Shown one piece after another: positions 48,122-62,209 of a stretch of 64,000 nucleotides of DNA. Within the stretch, counting starts at the first letter, position 1. Each line of letters begins with the position of its first letter. The notes beneath the pieces are model-generated. The model worked only from the letters and a program-made list of their open reading frames with translations. It was not told where the DNA came from and searched no databases. The translations under genes were made by a program, and so were the position numbers. Origin of the DNA: Neelides folsomi (lineage: Eukaryota; Arthropoda; Collembola; Neelipleona; Neelidae); NCBI GenBank assembly GCA_034687125.1, contig JAQGBZ010000145.1, positions 83,996 through 147,995 of the forward strand. The letters are read 5' to 3'.

Positions 48122-51100
48122 TAATTTTTCCATTTGAATTTTTCTTACATTTTGGCCCATTTTTGAAATATGTACTAAATACTCTTCTACACTCTCCTGT
48201 CATACTAAACTTCCGACTTGTAAAATGGAATTATATAAAGAACTTAAGGGTTAATTTCGGAAGTAATATACCAAATCATACCTTAATATGTGACAATTAA
48301 GGTGTGATACAGTTTACTCAAAATGTCCATTTTTGTAAGTATTGAATAGAGGTAATCAATCTTTGATAGATTTTCGTATCTCATCAATGGGCGATTCATT
48401 CAATTTTTTCTTCCAAGATTTCTTGAAGTCATCCTTTTAATAAGGTCATGAACATACTTTCTTGTGTTTATCCCAATGGTGAAAAATACAATACTTCGAT
48501 AGGTTCAAAAAATCCGAATATTTCAAAACCCCTTTATTCCACTTTGTGAATGGCCAGAATTATTGCACTCTTTTGTTTCAAGTACACCATTTCTCAACCA
48601 CTTATATTTTAATCCTGATATTTGGACGTTTTAATTGTGATCATATGTGGATTAAAGATATAAGGTACCAAACCTACAAAATGACTGCTTCGGGGAAAAT
48701 AAAATTATAGCAAGGAGGGTAAAGGGGAAGTCGGAAATTGAGTGTGGCACAGGAGTGTATTAGTAAAGTGCTTTTGTTCATTTTTCAAAAGAGACTTTCC
48801 TTCTTTTATTACTTTTTATCAAAGAAATGACTTATATCACTTTCTTATAAAAATTATTGTAAATAAATCATGATAATTTATCAACAAATGAGACAAAAAC
48901 TACATTAAGAAATACGTATTCATCTCTCATCTTTCCCTCCCAAGAATAACAATAGAAGTTATAAAACTACAATTCAAACATGTACAGTGTCGAAAAATCT
49001 TTCTGTGCTTTCTTATAAAAAATGATTCTATTCTAAGGTACTTAATTAACGACAACATTATGGAAAATTGGTTATGGTGTAAATTAATAAAATGCAATTG
49101 TTTTAATTGCAAGTTTCTTATATGTCAAACATAATACATATTTAGATACAATCTTCATCATGTAAATATATAACTACTAGATAATCTAAATAAGGCATAT
49201 TTACATGTAAATTAACGATTTGTCGTAGAATTAATTGTAAATGAGCTCAGCCAGTTTATTATAGAGCTATGATGTATAATACAAGAAACGTTAAAAAGAT
49301 GCATACAACATCGTGTAAATATTATTGTGCAATAACATTAATTAATCAACAATGTTTGTTGAATGTAACTGTCCTACAATTTTCTAGCTTCGAGTCTTTG
49401 TTAGAAATAATTAAATAATATCATAACTTTATAAGTATCTTAATTACATAAATTATATAAGAATTTACCTGTAATTATCATTATTATAAATACAAATAAA
49501 TTATCAATATTTTCCAAAAATTCGATTCAATTATTGATCTCTATAAGTCATTGCAAAATGCATTGAAAACAATGTGAATCATTTAGAAAATTTTAAAAGA
49601 CAAAAATGCTGGAATCACAAATATCGACACATCAATGAGATTTTTATAATCGATATATTGAATATTTATAATTTTTCAAATAGTTTTTCATGTTGAGAAA
49701 ATGCTCATCATGATTTCCGATATCACGAGCAGAATTCTTTAGTCTTTAGTGAAAATGGTTCAAACTTTAAAAGTCTATGGAACCGTATGACATTCCTCGT
49801 AGCGTCGTGGCAGAGATAACGGTCGATTAAAGGGAAAAATTTCCCTATAGATGTAATATTGATAGCGTCCAATTGCGGCGCAGTAAAATTAGGAGGAAAG
49901 TCAGGTAAGTCGTTTCTTTACTCACAAACTCCCTTATGCATTTTAACAGCTTTTTATCTTAATGATTCTTGCATTCTCAACATTATGTCCAAACATCCAC
50001 TTTCCATTTTAAATTCTGAAATATGTTAGTTTGATTCAAAACTCATCTTAATAAAACAAATCCACCTATTACAAAACTTCAAAGATTTATATATTAAAAT
50101 TGTATAAAATAATTTTCAACGGTTTAAAAGCATCTTTTTGTAAAATACACAAATTATGTACGTATTTAAAAATTTTATGTATTTAAACTTTTTTTAACCT
50201 TATAACTAAAATACTATGTTGTGAATGTAAGTATAAAAAGGTAAAGGAACTATAAAGGTTAGAAGGAATGTAAAATTGGAATATTTTATTCCACTATTTA
50301 CCAAAAAGCATTTTGTGTCTTGGACTATAAACTCGATTTTAAAGGCCAATAAACTCATCCCTCTTCTCCACATTCGCTCTTTTCATATTCTCATCCCCTC
50401 AAGTACAAACACATTTACCCACATTTGTTACACACACTATTAAACTCTTATTGCAGACGTATATTTTTACGAATGTTTCCGATATGCATTTCAATACTAA
50501 ATTGGTATTCCTTATAAATGTGGTTCACAATTACCAGCTTATTTTTATCTTATGCACAAAATTTTATTTGTTTGTATTTCTGAAAGATAACCATATTTTA
50601 TTTATATGAAGAATTTGACCATGAATGATACACCTGAAAAGTTTCAGTATTTGAATAGGAGAAAGTTAGGTATGTATGCAGCACGCGTCGTCAAACGCAC
50701 TTTTTTTATATCTCAATAAAATAAAAGTAGGGTTCTACAAACGTAGGTTTATAAGTATAGTAGTTACCCATTTACAAATGTTCATCTAGCCAAATGATCT
50801 TAAATTCGATGCAGTTTTAGAAATACTGACTTGTAGCTACAAATGCAAAGTTAAATACTTGCATTAAATTATATTATTGACGAAAAATAAAATTCATTGT
50901 AAATCTAGTAATACCTTTCCCCAGGAAGTTTTACTCATGGGAAAATACTCACATTGGAAATCAAAAGCCCAATTGATGAATGGAAGGATTTATGGGGGAA
51001 TCGTAAATAAGGGGAGATAACAAGGGGGAATTTGTGGGGGTGAGGGACATTTCCTCATTTTTCTGTTTCTAATAATGTTGAAGCTAATGGGGATCTTTTA

Positions 51101-54100
51101 GCTTCCTGCCACCGCATCACCCTCAAACCCCACACGCTCCGACCGTCGAGGCAAAACGGAAAGGCGAGGGCAAAGTCGAGGGGGAAGTTAAGAGTAATGG
51201 TGGAGGCAATGTCAGCACAAGTTCGGCTACAATTTCCTCCAGAGTCCGAAGGAGAGGGAGGGTGTGAAAATAACGTTAGCTCTGCGAAAGACTCACACAC
51301 CGACACCAAATGGTATGTGAGGGAATGAGTCGGCGAGAAATCCATTATTTACGAGACTTTCAAAGGGATTTCCCCGACTCACGGGGAAATCACTTTCTAT
51401 CACGAATTACTTTGCATAACTTTCACCCGATCCTATTAAAATTATCATGTCATGTGAGTGTAAAAAACAATTTTTGCAATTCAAACACCAATACTGGGGG
51501 TTTAAGGATACCATTATAGATATTATATCAGTACATATTAGTACATCCATTTTAATCACTTTATTAAGATTAGCACAAATACATAATGTAAATATTGATA
51601 AATAATTCACAATTTTGGAAAATTCGTTTAGTGCTGTTGCACTCTATTTCTATCTAATGCAATATCATTGTAAATACCCTTATCATGTTGTCAATTGCAT
51701 AATACTGATACGATATATATATTATGGTTATAATATGGTATATTAATAGTTGAACGTAGTAAATAAATGTTTACTAGTAGTGTAAGTAATGTCTTATAAG
51801 TATAAGGTTATAAATCAATAGCGTTTCCCATGTGGATTCCCCACTTCCTGAAAGATAAATCTTATTCGATTATGGAAACAGAAAAGTCGGCGGTCGCCTT
51901 CATGTTTAAAAGACGTCTTGAGGATGGAAATGATAAAAATGAAGTGATCTGGTTGATGATTTAAAAATGAAGGACTTATTTTCACTTCGTCTCTGCTTTC
52001 CATTTGCAGAAACGGTCGTAGAAATATAAATCAAGCGTATAAAGTGGTGGAGCATGTGGGAAATGGAAAAAGTTTGACAAAAGAAATAATTTAAGTAGGA
52101 GGATCCTCGTTGACTCCAAGAGACTCAGGCCGAGTGTTGGGACAAATAAGGAAACCTTTTATGCTCTTTCTAATTCAAAACTCTCGTTGGGTTTTTCATT
52201 CCTTTCATCTTCTACTTCCCTTTGTTTCCCACTTCCGCTCTGCTTTTTATTAAATGAGTGAACGGGAGAAGAAAGGGACGAGCTCCATGCTTCCATTAGC
52301 AAACTCCTTTCACTCATTTTTTTGATTAATTACTCCCATTTATACCTTCAACTTTTATTTTAACATTGAAGGCATTCGTCAACCTCATGCTTTTAATATC
52401 TTTTCTCTTTCTCGTTACTTTTAAATTTTACGAGTACAAAGGAAAGAAAGAGAAGGAAATAATCTTTACAGTAATTAGTAATTACTTAAATGGAAATCCT
52501 GATTAATTTATTTTATTAAAGTTTTTTAATTAACATGCCTTAGTGTTGTTGATAAATAGCTACACCGGGGACCACTTCTGAATAAAAATATTTTTGAATT
52601 GGAAAATTCTTTAAAGTTAGCTCAAAACTCAATAGCTTTTTTGCTATTTATTTTAAATTAAATTCAAAGAGAACAATTATAGATCCATTGGTCTTTAAGA
52701 GTCAAATGAACATAATTTATATGAGAAAATGAGGGAATAAATAATGAGAAGGGGGAGGCAGATGGGTTTAAAGCACACTACAACGACGAACCCTTCGAGC
52801 ACGCAAGAGTGGACGAAGTAAATTAAAGGAAACTTGGAGCTCCATATATTTCCCTTCCCGGGACGAAATGACCAAACAAGTTCAAATGGGATAATAATTT
52901 ACAATTTCACTACTCATTTTAAATTTCAAGCTATCAATCTCATCCTTAATTAGTGCAATGAAGATTGACGTAAATTCCCAAATTCTCATCCCTTTTGTGC
53001 GTGCATTCCGGCTCTATCACTCTCCATTGTTTTTCCTATGAATTGCCTGATTGTGAACTTGCAATTTTAATGAAGAACATTCGACTCAGTTTTAGCTAAG
53101 AGCTCTTCTTGTTCTCATTTATAACCTTCATCCCTTGGAGCTTTCTCAATTTGTCATGAATTGAAAACGCGTTGTTGAGGAATGAAGCGAGCGATTGTTT
53201 GGAGTGTTCGGATCTCAATTTCTCAATGGCTCAACTCTTCCTGTGAGAATGAGAAGAGGAAAAGTTGGTAAACAAAAGAGAGGATCCTTAATTTCTCAAT
53301 TTCTCTGGCGGCTCTTCCTCTTAGGTCTTGGAGGTTGTGCGAGGTGGAGTCGATTGGGAGAAACCATTAGAACTTTATCTTAAAATGATACGTTCCTAGG
53401 TCGGCCAAATGACTCTATTGATTTTATCATTAAGTGGTCTTCCTTTTTAGCCCATGGTTTTCACAAACATTAAAGGGAGACATCCGGAGAAGATTCTCCT
53501 TGTCTCTCACCAACGCCACTTCCGACCGTCCTTTCCTTTTAAACACACTTTATTCCCCTCCTAAACTATGATTTCCGCTCCTTTTTTTAAAACTCAACTT
53601 TCACTCCCTCTGAGGCATCGTTCGAACGCGTTTAATGCAACTAGAATATATAAAGTTACCCAAGTTTACAACTTCTACTTTCATTTATACAACTTTACTT
53701 TTAACTGATACATTATTCTGGAGATATCATACATGTATCCTGTGAATCCTGTCCCTATTATTAAATACTACGATACTACGCATCTTCTTTATCAAAGTAT
53801 GTAACCGTATAGCTGGATTGTATTTATTAGAGCTTTAGGAAACTTTTACGTTCACCGACATTTTTCTAATTAAAAGTTCTCTTGGAAAACAAAAGGCGAA
53901 ATGTTAATGGGTTGAACTTTAATTGAATATCAAGTGGAATTGGGAGGAGTTGATTAAGCCTTCCTTAATTACCCACTTTGTATTTCATGGACAATGAACA
54001 ACGATGGGTTCTATCTTAGAAAATTCATTTTCTTTATCCAACCAAGAAAACGAGGAAGCCTCCAAGAATAAACTTTTAAATAAAGAAATAAAGTTGTACT

Positions 54101-57100
54101 TTGGGAGAAGTTTGAGAAAATTTAGACATTTTTCTAGATTTTTTGCAATAGAGATGGCCAATTGCTGGAATCCAATTCCCAATTTTAAACCCTGATAAAA
54201 ATAAAAGATCCTTTTAGTTAAGTCCCATATGATCAATTTTGCTAAAAGCGCATTAAAATTCAAAAGGGATCTTCCACGTTATATGGGTCGTTATTGTATT
54301 AAAAGAGATTACCGACCAATTTTATGATCCATAATTTTGAGCTGTTATTTATTTCAATCATGGCCAGCCAGCTCGGGTCGTTCGTATTCTCTCAATACTT
54401 CTAAATAGATATACCACTAAAATAAATATCATAGGGTTTAGAATGACCTCAATTTGAGTTTCATGTAACAGATAATTAATATTTTCAATTGAAGGAGCTT
54501 CATATTAATTGAGCTTTAGAGGCTGTCGGAAATTCCCCTGCATGAGATTTAGATCCTCAATTAATCCTCCTAATTAACTTGGTTGAAATGAGCACAAATA
54601 AGTCGAAGTAAGGGAATAATAATTAATAACGCCTCTGCATTTGAAATAACACTCAACTCCCCCTCTTGTTGTCCCCTTATCTAGCCAATCTATTGCCATT
54701 GAGCAATTATGAATGGAAATGGCAAATTACGATTGTTTGCCTTTCGGCATCCGACGGGACAACAAGGGTCATTGTGAATCCGAAAAGGGGGAAACCTCCC
54801 CCACCCAGCCACTTCTTTTCTTGAAGGTCGTTATGGCAGAGGAGAAAATGGTTGGCGAAAGTTTGGGAGATCGCTCGGACGGTTTATCCCATCCAATTGG
54901 TCCAATGCAATTGTGGATGTACTCCTCATTCCAACTCGAGGATCCGAGGATTCTTTCAAAGACATGAAGGTAATTCCATTGAGAAGAAAAGGGGGCTACT
55001 CGACCGACCACAATCATTCCGTCCATGACATTCCTCCCTATATGAGGAACTCTTCAGCTGAGGATCTCCTCCTGCTGGTTGTACATAGGATATCTCTCCC
55101 CTGGGTCATATTTGCTTACATACATTTAGTCCACACACACATGAGGACTTCACAACGAGGTTTTACAAATAATCGATTTCGACTTCCTCTTTCAATCTTC
55201 CGAACCTACTCGAGGATATTAAAAACTCCCGGCACTTTGGAGAAGATGAGGAAGTGAACTTTATATAGTGTTTCCTATGGTATTTCCTTCTTCTAAGGAT
55301 CTAAGGATCCATCTTAAACTTTGTTATTCATAAAAGCCAAAAGACTCAAATGTTTCATGAGATCCTCTTCATTATGCAAAATGAATGTCTCTTTTAAAAT
55401 CCTCGTTTTCACAAGAAAATTCAATATTTGAGATATTAGCTGAAGGGGCTTAAACTTAACTTGAGTTATTTGGGCTTAAACTTCCCCACTACTTATAAAT
55501 TTTGCAAAAATAATATCAGAAAGATAATGAAAATCTTATATCTTGTAAAATATGTACAGATATTTTATCATGTTAGGAATTAAATTAGGTTGAAGTTGTA
55601 TATATTATAAAATATATATTGTAGTAAGAGTTATATCTTGTATTTCACTAGAAGGAATCTTATCTATTGTTGTATTTATAAAAAAGGATGGGAAAGCGTT
55701 TGGAAATCTTGTTACAAAAAATGTTCGTATTGAAATGAACAATTCAATTTGAAAGTGTCAGGATTTGAGATGTGCACCTTGAAGTTCTAAATTTCCTTTC
55801 GTCATAGAAAGCGCCTAGGAGCTTTGGAATTTCCTGTCCTTCCTTGTCGTGTTGATTCCCTTTCTTGGATTGAATTCCCCTAAGCTTCTCTTCTTTTCAA
55901 TCCCATCTTATTTCATTGTCACTCCTGAGCTCACTCAACATCCAACACAACACGAGGAACGAATCAATTCTTTTTTTACCCCTTTGTGACCAAAATGCCA
56001 GGCGAGGATTCTTGCAATGGCTCTGGGCAGTGGGAATAGTTGGAAGAAATAAATATATATCCCAGCCCAGGAATAGTTGGAACGGATCTATTTTGTGAAA
56101 AATTAATATGCATATCATCTTTTATCTCATAAATTCCTGATCTCTCGATGATAAATCATCGCATATTTTTAAATAGAATTTGGAGTGAAAGTTTTATAGT
56201 TGGAGATTTCTTCGTGCCAATTGGGCCTTGTTCCAGCCAAACTTTTGAATATCCCTATTTTTCCCCTTGTGAGAAAATAAAAAGGGAATCTATATCAGGT
56301 TGTATATAGTTAAAATAAAGAATGGAGTCAGACATGTTGTGCGGGAATTTTGAATGGAAATTTTGAAAAGTGTAAATGAAGTGGAGTTTGGTAAAATATT
56401 CAAGAGCTGGTGGCACTATGGGTAATATGAAAGACAATAAAGTTTAGCATGGGGGGGGGGGAAGTTTGATGATTTACGATCCTTGTGTCAGTGCATTACA
56501 TCCACTTCGTGTATTTGTAAAAGGAGGGGTTAAGCAAAGTGATTGAGGCCCGACGGGTCCGAGTTGTTGTAAAGGACCAAAGGGGAGAATTCGAACAATG
56601 GGAGTTGGAGGTGTTTGAGCGCGGAAAAGGCGGGTGGGATGAGGTCATAACATTTCTATGCTCAACATCCGATAGAATTGACGGTGGGTATATTTCATAG
56701 TGCGGAGATTCTCCCTCTTATCTTCTCTCGATTCTCTTTAGATTTGAAATTGAGAGGAGGGGAAAGTTGATATGAAAAATGTAAAGTCATTTATGAGCTG
56801 AGCCTTTTAAGCTTCACTCTTTGAGTCCTTGAGGGAAGTGAGCGGAGCTCTCAATCCCACCACTCCTATGCACTTATTACTAATCTCACTCCGAATCGTG
56901 ACTTTCCTCCATTTCCATTCCTCCCTCAAAGTCAAAGCCTCACTTGATTCAACCCTCATGCCCAGAACCCACTTTAAATTTATATTTCAAAACTCAAATT
57001 CCAAAAAGTGGGGGCTTGAGAGTGAGATATAGAAAATGGGGAATTTCAAAGAGGTTTAAAAGCTCTTTTCAAAAAAGGGTAAAATTCAACCACACACACA

Positions 57101-60100
57101 ATGTTCAATGAGACGACTATTTTTTATTCGAATTCAAACTGGAAACATGCGGTTTTCAATGAAAATGGAAATTGCTGATTTATACTTGACTTTACATCAG
57201 TGACATTTTTAAAAATGAGGAGCAATGCGGCGGTTAAACAGTTTACGGTTTAATATGAAAGTCAAGTGGAGGATTTCAGCCTGGTGGAGGAATTTGATCT
57301 TTTGATTCGTAAGGGAAAAAAATGCCGATGGGTGGAATTGCCTTTTCCAATTGAAGGTCTTGAGATTATGAATGCTACTCATGTTGAAAGGATGTTATTC
57401 CTTGAGTTTCATCATTTACTCCCCTCTTTGAGATCTTGGGAAGATGCGGACGGGGAAGGATGGCGTCATCAAAACCCTCCCAATTTTTTCATTCTTTTGC
57501 GGCAATACGGAGATGATGGCACAGGAGGGGCGTTGTATGTGATGTCCTCGAATAAACTCCTTTGGAACAAGAAGAGGGAAGTTAAAGGGAAATTCGCCCT
57601 CCCCTCTCATCCAAAGGTTCCTTCAGAGAATATGAAATATTAAAAGAACGTGACCAGATTGAAAAATCTCACTTTCACTCACTTTCTTCCCATTTGAACT
57701 CCCAAAATCGCATCAATAACAGAAGGTTGATGTTATTCATCCGTTTACGCGAATAGGTCAAAACATATGGTTATGTTTTCATTTTCTCATATTCTCCATT
57801 TTATAAACCCTTTGATTAAAATTTGGCAAATTGGAGAAAGTTCATATAATTTATTTGGAAAGTAAATAAAGTGAATGAAATGGAAAAGAAACAATTGTAT
57901 AAAAATGGTGATTTATTTGTGCATGGGCCCTATTAAGAAGTGGAATAAATTCCAGATTTAAATTTGCATTTAAATTGAGCTCCTGAGGAGGAAGCGTCGT
58001 TTGTATGTCTCCCACATGCATCCAACCGGAAGGCAACACTGCATATGGATGTTTCTCTATTTATTGAATCAAATCATTAGTCAGAGCTCCGTGACTTAAA
58101 GTGAAACTTTGAATAATAAAATATTCAAACACTACCAACTTCCTGTTGACTCTCAATATTCTCGGTTATGTTGGAAAGGTTTCTCTGAATGTGAGCATAT
58201 TTGCAACGTGAGAGAAAGATCTTTGAATTTCTCAATATAACTTCAAAGCATATTCCTTCCAGCTCGTGGTGGTTTGTTCCGGGTAGATATGCGAATAATA
58301 AGAAACTCCATTTCACATTCCGAGGTAAACAATAAAAGGCAGGGGCAATGGGCTGAAAAGAAAAAATGTCGCCCGTAATTTCTCCTTCATTTCCATATTC
58401 CCTTTGAATATTTCCCAAACTCTCAATGTTCCCAGCGTTGGAGAACCAAAGTTTATTCCGAAGTGGAAATGCAAGTTCTACAAAAACTCCTAAATCTGAC
58501 ATTTTCCGAGTTCAAAGATGCAGTTTGAGGCCTTTGGAATTGAATTGTCCGTGCGTCAGATCCACGCTGTGTGTCGATCGCACAAAAGCGAACCTGATGA
58601 ATTGAGTGACAATGACAAAGAGGGTAAATTGGGAATTTAATCAACCACCTTTCTTCACTCTCTCTGGATAATGGAAACCAATAGAGCAATTCGATTCATT
58701 CGCTCTATGATTTCATTTATTTCTGCCCCTTGTTATATTTTGGAGAAATGGAGAAAGTGTGGGCCATTAGAGCTCTTTTCACACTTACCTTGCCCATCCT
58801 TATACTCGTATAAAGATCTTCCACGGGATGGTTCCATAGAGAGACAAGAACCTCTTGACTCAGATTGAGATTGGAAAAGTGGGAGTGTATTAAGCGAATT
58901 GAACCATCCTCACCATCTGGTCTTTTAATACACATACAATAAGCCCCAATTTTTAAGTTTGGGCAAAGGAGCCTTAAAGTGGGTCAAAGAAGGAGAAAAG
59001 CGGATCAAAATTCATGTTCAACTCCCACTTTCTCTTCAACTGATTCGCTTTTATATGCAAAAACACTTTTCGACTCGTATTATTTCCATCTAAATTCATT
59101 CTCTCAGAGGGGCTCTCTCTCAACACGGAACTTTGCATTCATCCAAGCCGGTCCGATGCACAAAGACTTACATAACTTTCTGGTGGGATAGGGGAATTTG
59201 AAAGGAAAACTCCACCTTCACTTTCATTTATTATTTACAACACTTCGTTTTCATCTTCATCGAGCCGGTGAACTCTTGAGAGAAAATAGTTTTATTATTC
59301 GTTTGTCATCATCAGCCCTGATGACTTTTCGTCATCCTAACTCCATAAACACCTTTTTCCGCATAAATATTAAACTGGCGTGATGTCGGAATGCTTAAGT
59401 TGTTGGGAGCTTTTGAAGTTGCCCTTAAGGAAATATTCAAACATACAATAAATATTGTATTTTTGACGTGTGCATTTTCATTGGGGATATTTCCTGGAAC
59501 TGACAACTCCTTTTTCATTTGCAAATAGCCACTCAATAATCGCCTTTGTTTGCGTTGTTAGAAGGCAACAAGGAAATGACAAGAGTATTAGTGAAAGTGC
59601 AGTTTAATTCATTCCATCACATGCGAGTACTTCAAGTCTAGTAGTGGCTGTTTGGTTTATCTCTCATTCAAAATACAGTTATTGAATTGTAGTATGCACT
59701 CAAGTTCTTATTCAAAGTCCAATGTTTATTTGTTTTTCAAGATAACCCATTTATTTAAATGGCTTTTTTTGTTATAGTTTAATAAATAATTTGTAAAATG
59801 GGTGTTTCTGGTATTGTATTTCAAATGCAAAGTTGCATTAAGCAAGTACAAGTTGAATCTCTTAAAATTGTAGGGGCATTATGGCACTTTAACCGTGACA
59901 TCTAGTATGAAGCATATACAAAATATCAGGATTTTAGTTCTGTTCAGGTATAATCTAGATGGAGACACATATTTTTCCATTTTACCCCAATCGTGATTTT
60001 ATTACATTTTATGTATATTCACTCTTAACTCTTGTGAACCTCATTTTTACGACTAATATAATGGTAAATTCATTTTTATTGAGTCGTATTGGGTCAATTG

Positions 60101-60795
60101 ATAAATATCTTGAGAATACTTAAATAATAGGCATTTCAGCTATGTATAAGATTCAATCTTCATTTAAATTTCCTCCTTTTCCCGTTTGAGTTTGATTGTT
60201 CATATGAATTGCTCATCAACTATTTGCCAAATGGGCATCTAGGCGTTTACTATTCGAGAGATGCTCGTAAATAAGTGAGAAAAAGCAATTAAAAATGACA
60301 AATTTAACTATTTATTAAATAAAATAAAAAATTGTCTTTATAAAACATAATCATTTCTTCTGCTTGGACTTCATTGTGTGTAATTTTACAAGATTTACAT
60401 ATATTATTTCTTTATAAACATTACACACAGACTTGTGTATTTACAAACTTCAAATAAAGTTATGATATAAATACATACCTAATACTAATTAAAATATATG
60501 TAATATCTACACATCTTATTTAACATTTTACAAGAATTCAAGTAAATACATTAATTAGGTATATGTAACTTTTACTATAATACAATAACAATTACGTAAT
60601 TCATAGTTAAGAATTGACTACTGATTTTGTATAATATAAGTATTTCATCTTCAAAAACTACCAAAATAAAAAACCTTACAATCTAGTTTTGTTCTGTACA
60701 TAAATATGTGGTTAGATATTATTATGTTTATGTAAGCAATATAATAATTGCAACAATTGCCGAAGAGAAAGTGGAAGAATGTTTATAAAGAGAAT
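48122..60795. other. Large intergenic region between the two tail-to-tail FSTL genes
   Basis: About 12.7 kb with no recognised gene, RNA or transposon. The longest ORFs (57266-57643 plus, 125 codons; 58125-58502 minus, 125 codons; 51055-51345 minus, 96 codons) lie in slightly GC-richer patches and resemble nothing known to me. A run of G occurs at about 56450-56460. Regulatory DNA or lineage-specific noncoding transcripts cannot be excluded. Confidence 0.4.
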
Positions 60796-62209
60796 TCATA
60801 GCCAAACGATGTTTGTGGGATTTGAAAGTCCTCCAACTTGGCAATTGACCGTGTGTTCCGTCCCTAGTTGATGTAACACGAAAATGGAGTTTTTCGACAA
60901 AGTGACGAGGAATTTGCTGAAGAGACCCTGGGCAGAAATTGGCTTCTCCTTATTTCCCCATTGAGGTTTTGATTGGGGCGGAAGTCCCACGCCGGACATC
61001 AGCTCCACTTTCCCTTTTAAATCATTATTTACGTAAGAAGGGTTGGAAAGCAATTTTGGGACGGAATTGACATTTCAAATTCTAACCTGATTCCAAGTTG
61101 AGGAATAGGACGTTTTCCTTATCTAAGGAGCTCGCGTATAAATCATACGACTGGGACCTGTGAAACCACATTAAATCAATTTTTCATATCTCACATTCTC
61201 ATCTTTCGCCTCTGCAAACCTGAAAGCCCCGAGCCCATATGTATGCATACAAGAACTCACCGTTGAGATGGAAAGAATGCGATATCACTGAGGTTGAGAG
61301 ACGTTTTCACATCAAAGGAAAACTCGAGCCCGTTTTCTAGAAATTTTAATTTGAGTGGTAAAGATGAAGGTGAGAACCAGGGTTTTAAAATCATGACATT
61401 TGAGCTGAGTTCGTTAAAAGTATCAAACATGCGGGTTAAACCTTTGAGGGCCTGCACAAGGAGATTTGACCCGTCAGGCGTATGATGAAATTTGACGAGG
61501 GAACGACTATCAGGGCTGAGATAAGAAACTCCAACGTGGTCGCTTCTGAATCCAATGACGGACTCTGTCATGACGTCGAAAATCAATTGACCTTTGCTTT
61601 CCTTCTCCTCGTCGGAGCAGTCGACGATGATCATCCCGTCTATTAAAAAGATCAATATGAGATCCCTCAAGAGATCATCTCAAAGATGTGAGGAAAGTGG
61701 AGATGTTTACAGAGAGATGAAAAGACGAGGTGGCGAGGAAGGCAGTTGTTATACGTTCCGAGTTCTATCACCGTCTCACTATATCTCAACCCGATGAGAT
61801 CCAACTTGAACAACCGGGGTTCGCCAGGGCGAGTGACATAGCCGTGTCTGTATTGGGAACTTAATTTCGAATTCGGCGGCAGGAACAATTTCCCAACGGT
61901 GTGGAACTGAGAATCTTTGAGTTCTGGATGCACAATGAGATGTTTTTTCCGTTCTCGGCCTTCGCGAATGACTTGGATGCTTTTTTCCTTCCCAGTCGAA
62001 TCACGCCAACTTTCCACCCACACCTGATCCAAATGAGTCACGTAGGTGAGTTCTACGGGACTTCGGTCAGTTGGAATCACATCAACAACGACCATTTGTA
62101 AGATTGAAATCACAAGCACGCGGTCGAGAGTCGGTTGAGAAACGTAAACGTACGACGATCCAACTTTGATACCTCGACCCCACTCGCAATGTGAATCACA
62201 CACATTCCC
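60796..62209 (-). CDS. Fstl5: Follistatin-like protein, FSTL4/FSTL5 family, copy 2 (last five exons)
   Basis: Minus-strand exons are 62209-61711, 61639-61442, 61336-61261, 61157-61087 and 61013-60796, encoding about 354 residues that align throughout with the C-terminal propeller-like half of copy 1. Examples are CEWGRGIKVGSSYVYVSQPT, YRHGYVTRPGEPRLFKLDLI, YLSPDSRSLVKFHHTPDG, NGLEFSFDVKTSLN and a final NIVWL. Identity to copy 1 is moderate, so this is an old paralogue rather than a recent duplicate. Exon 62209 starts in phase 0 after a clean acceptor. The Kazal, EF-hand and Ig exons are not seen in the remaining 1.8 kb and presumably lie beyond 64000. Copy 2 lacks the intron that copy 1 has before its last exon. 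Confidence 0.9.

Noticed and set aside
57266-57643. 125-codon plus-strand ORF between the FSTL genes
   Set aside because: No homologous motif, and a competing minus-strand ORF at 57416-57610 overlaps it; a single ORF of this size is expected by chance in 12 kb.
58125-58502. 125-codon minus-strand ORF between the FSTL genes
   Set aside because: No domain or splice context.
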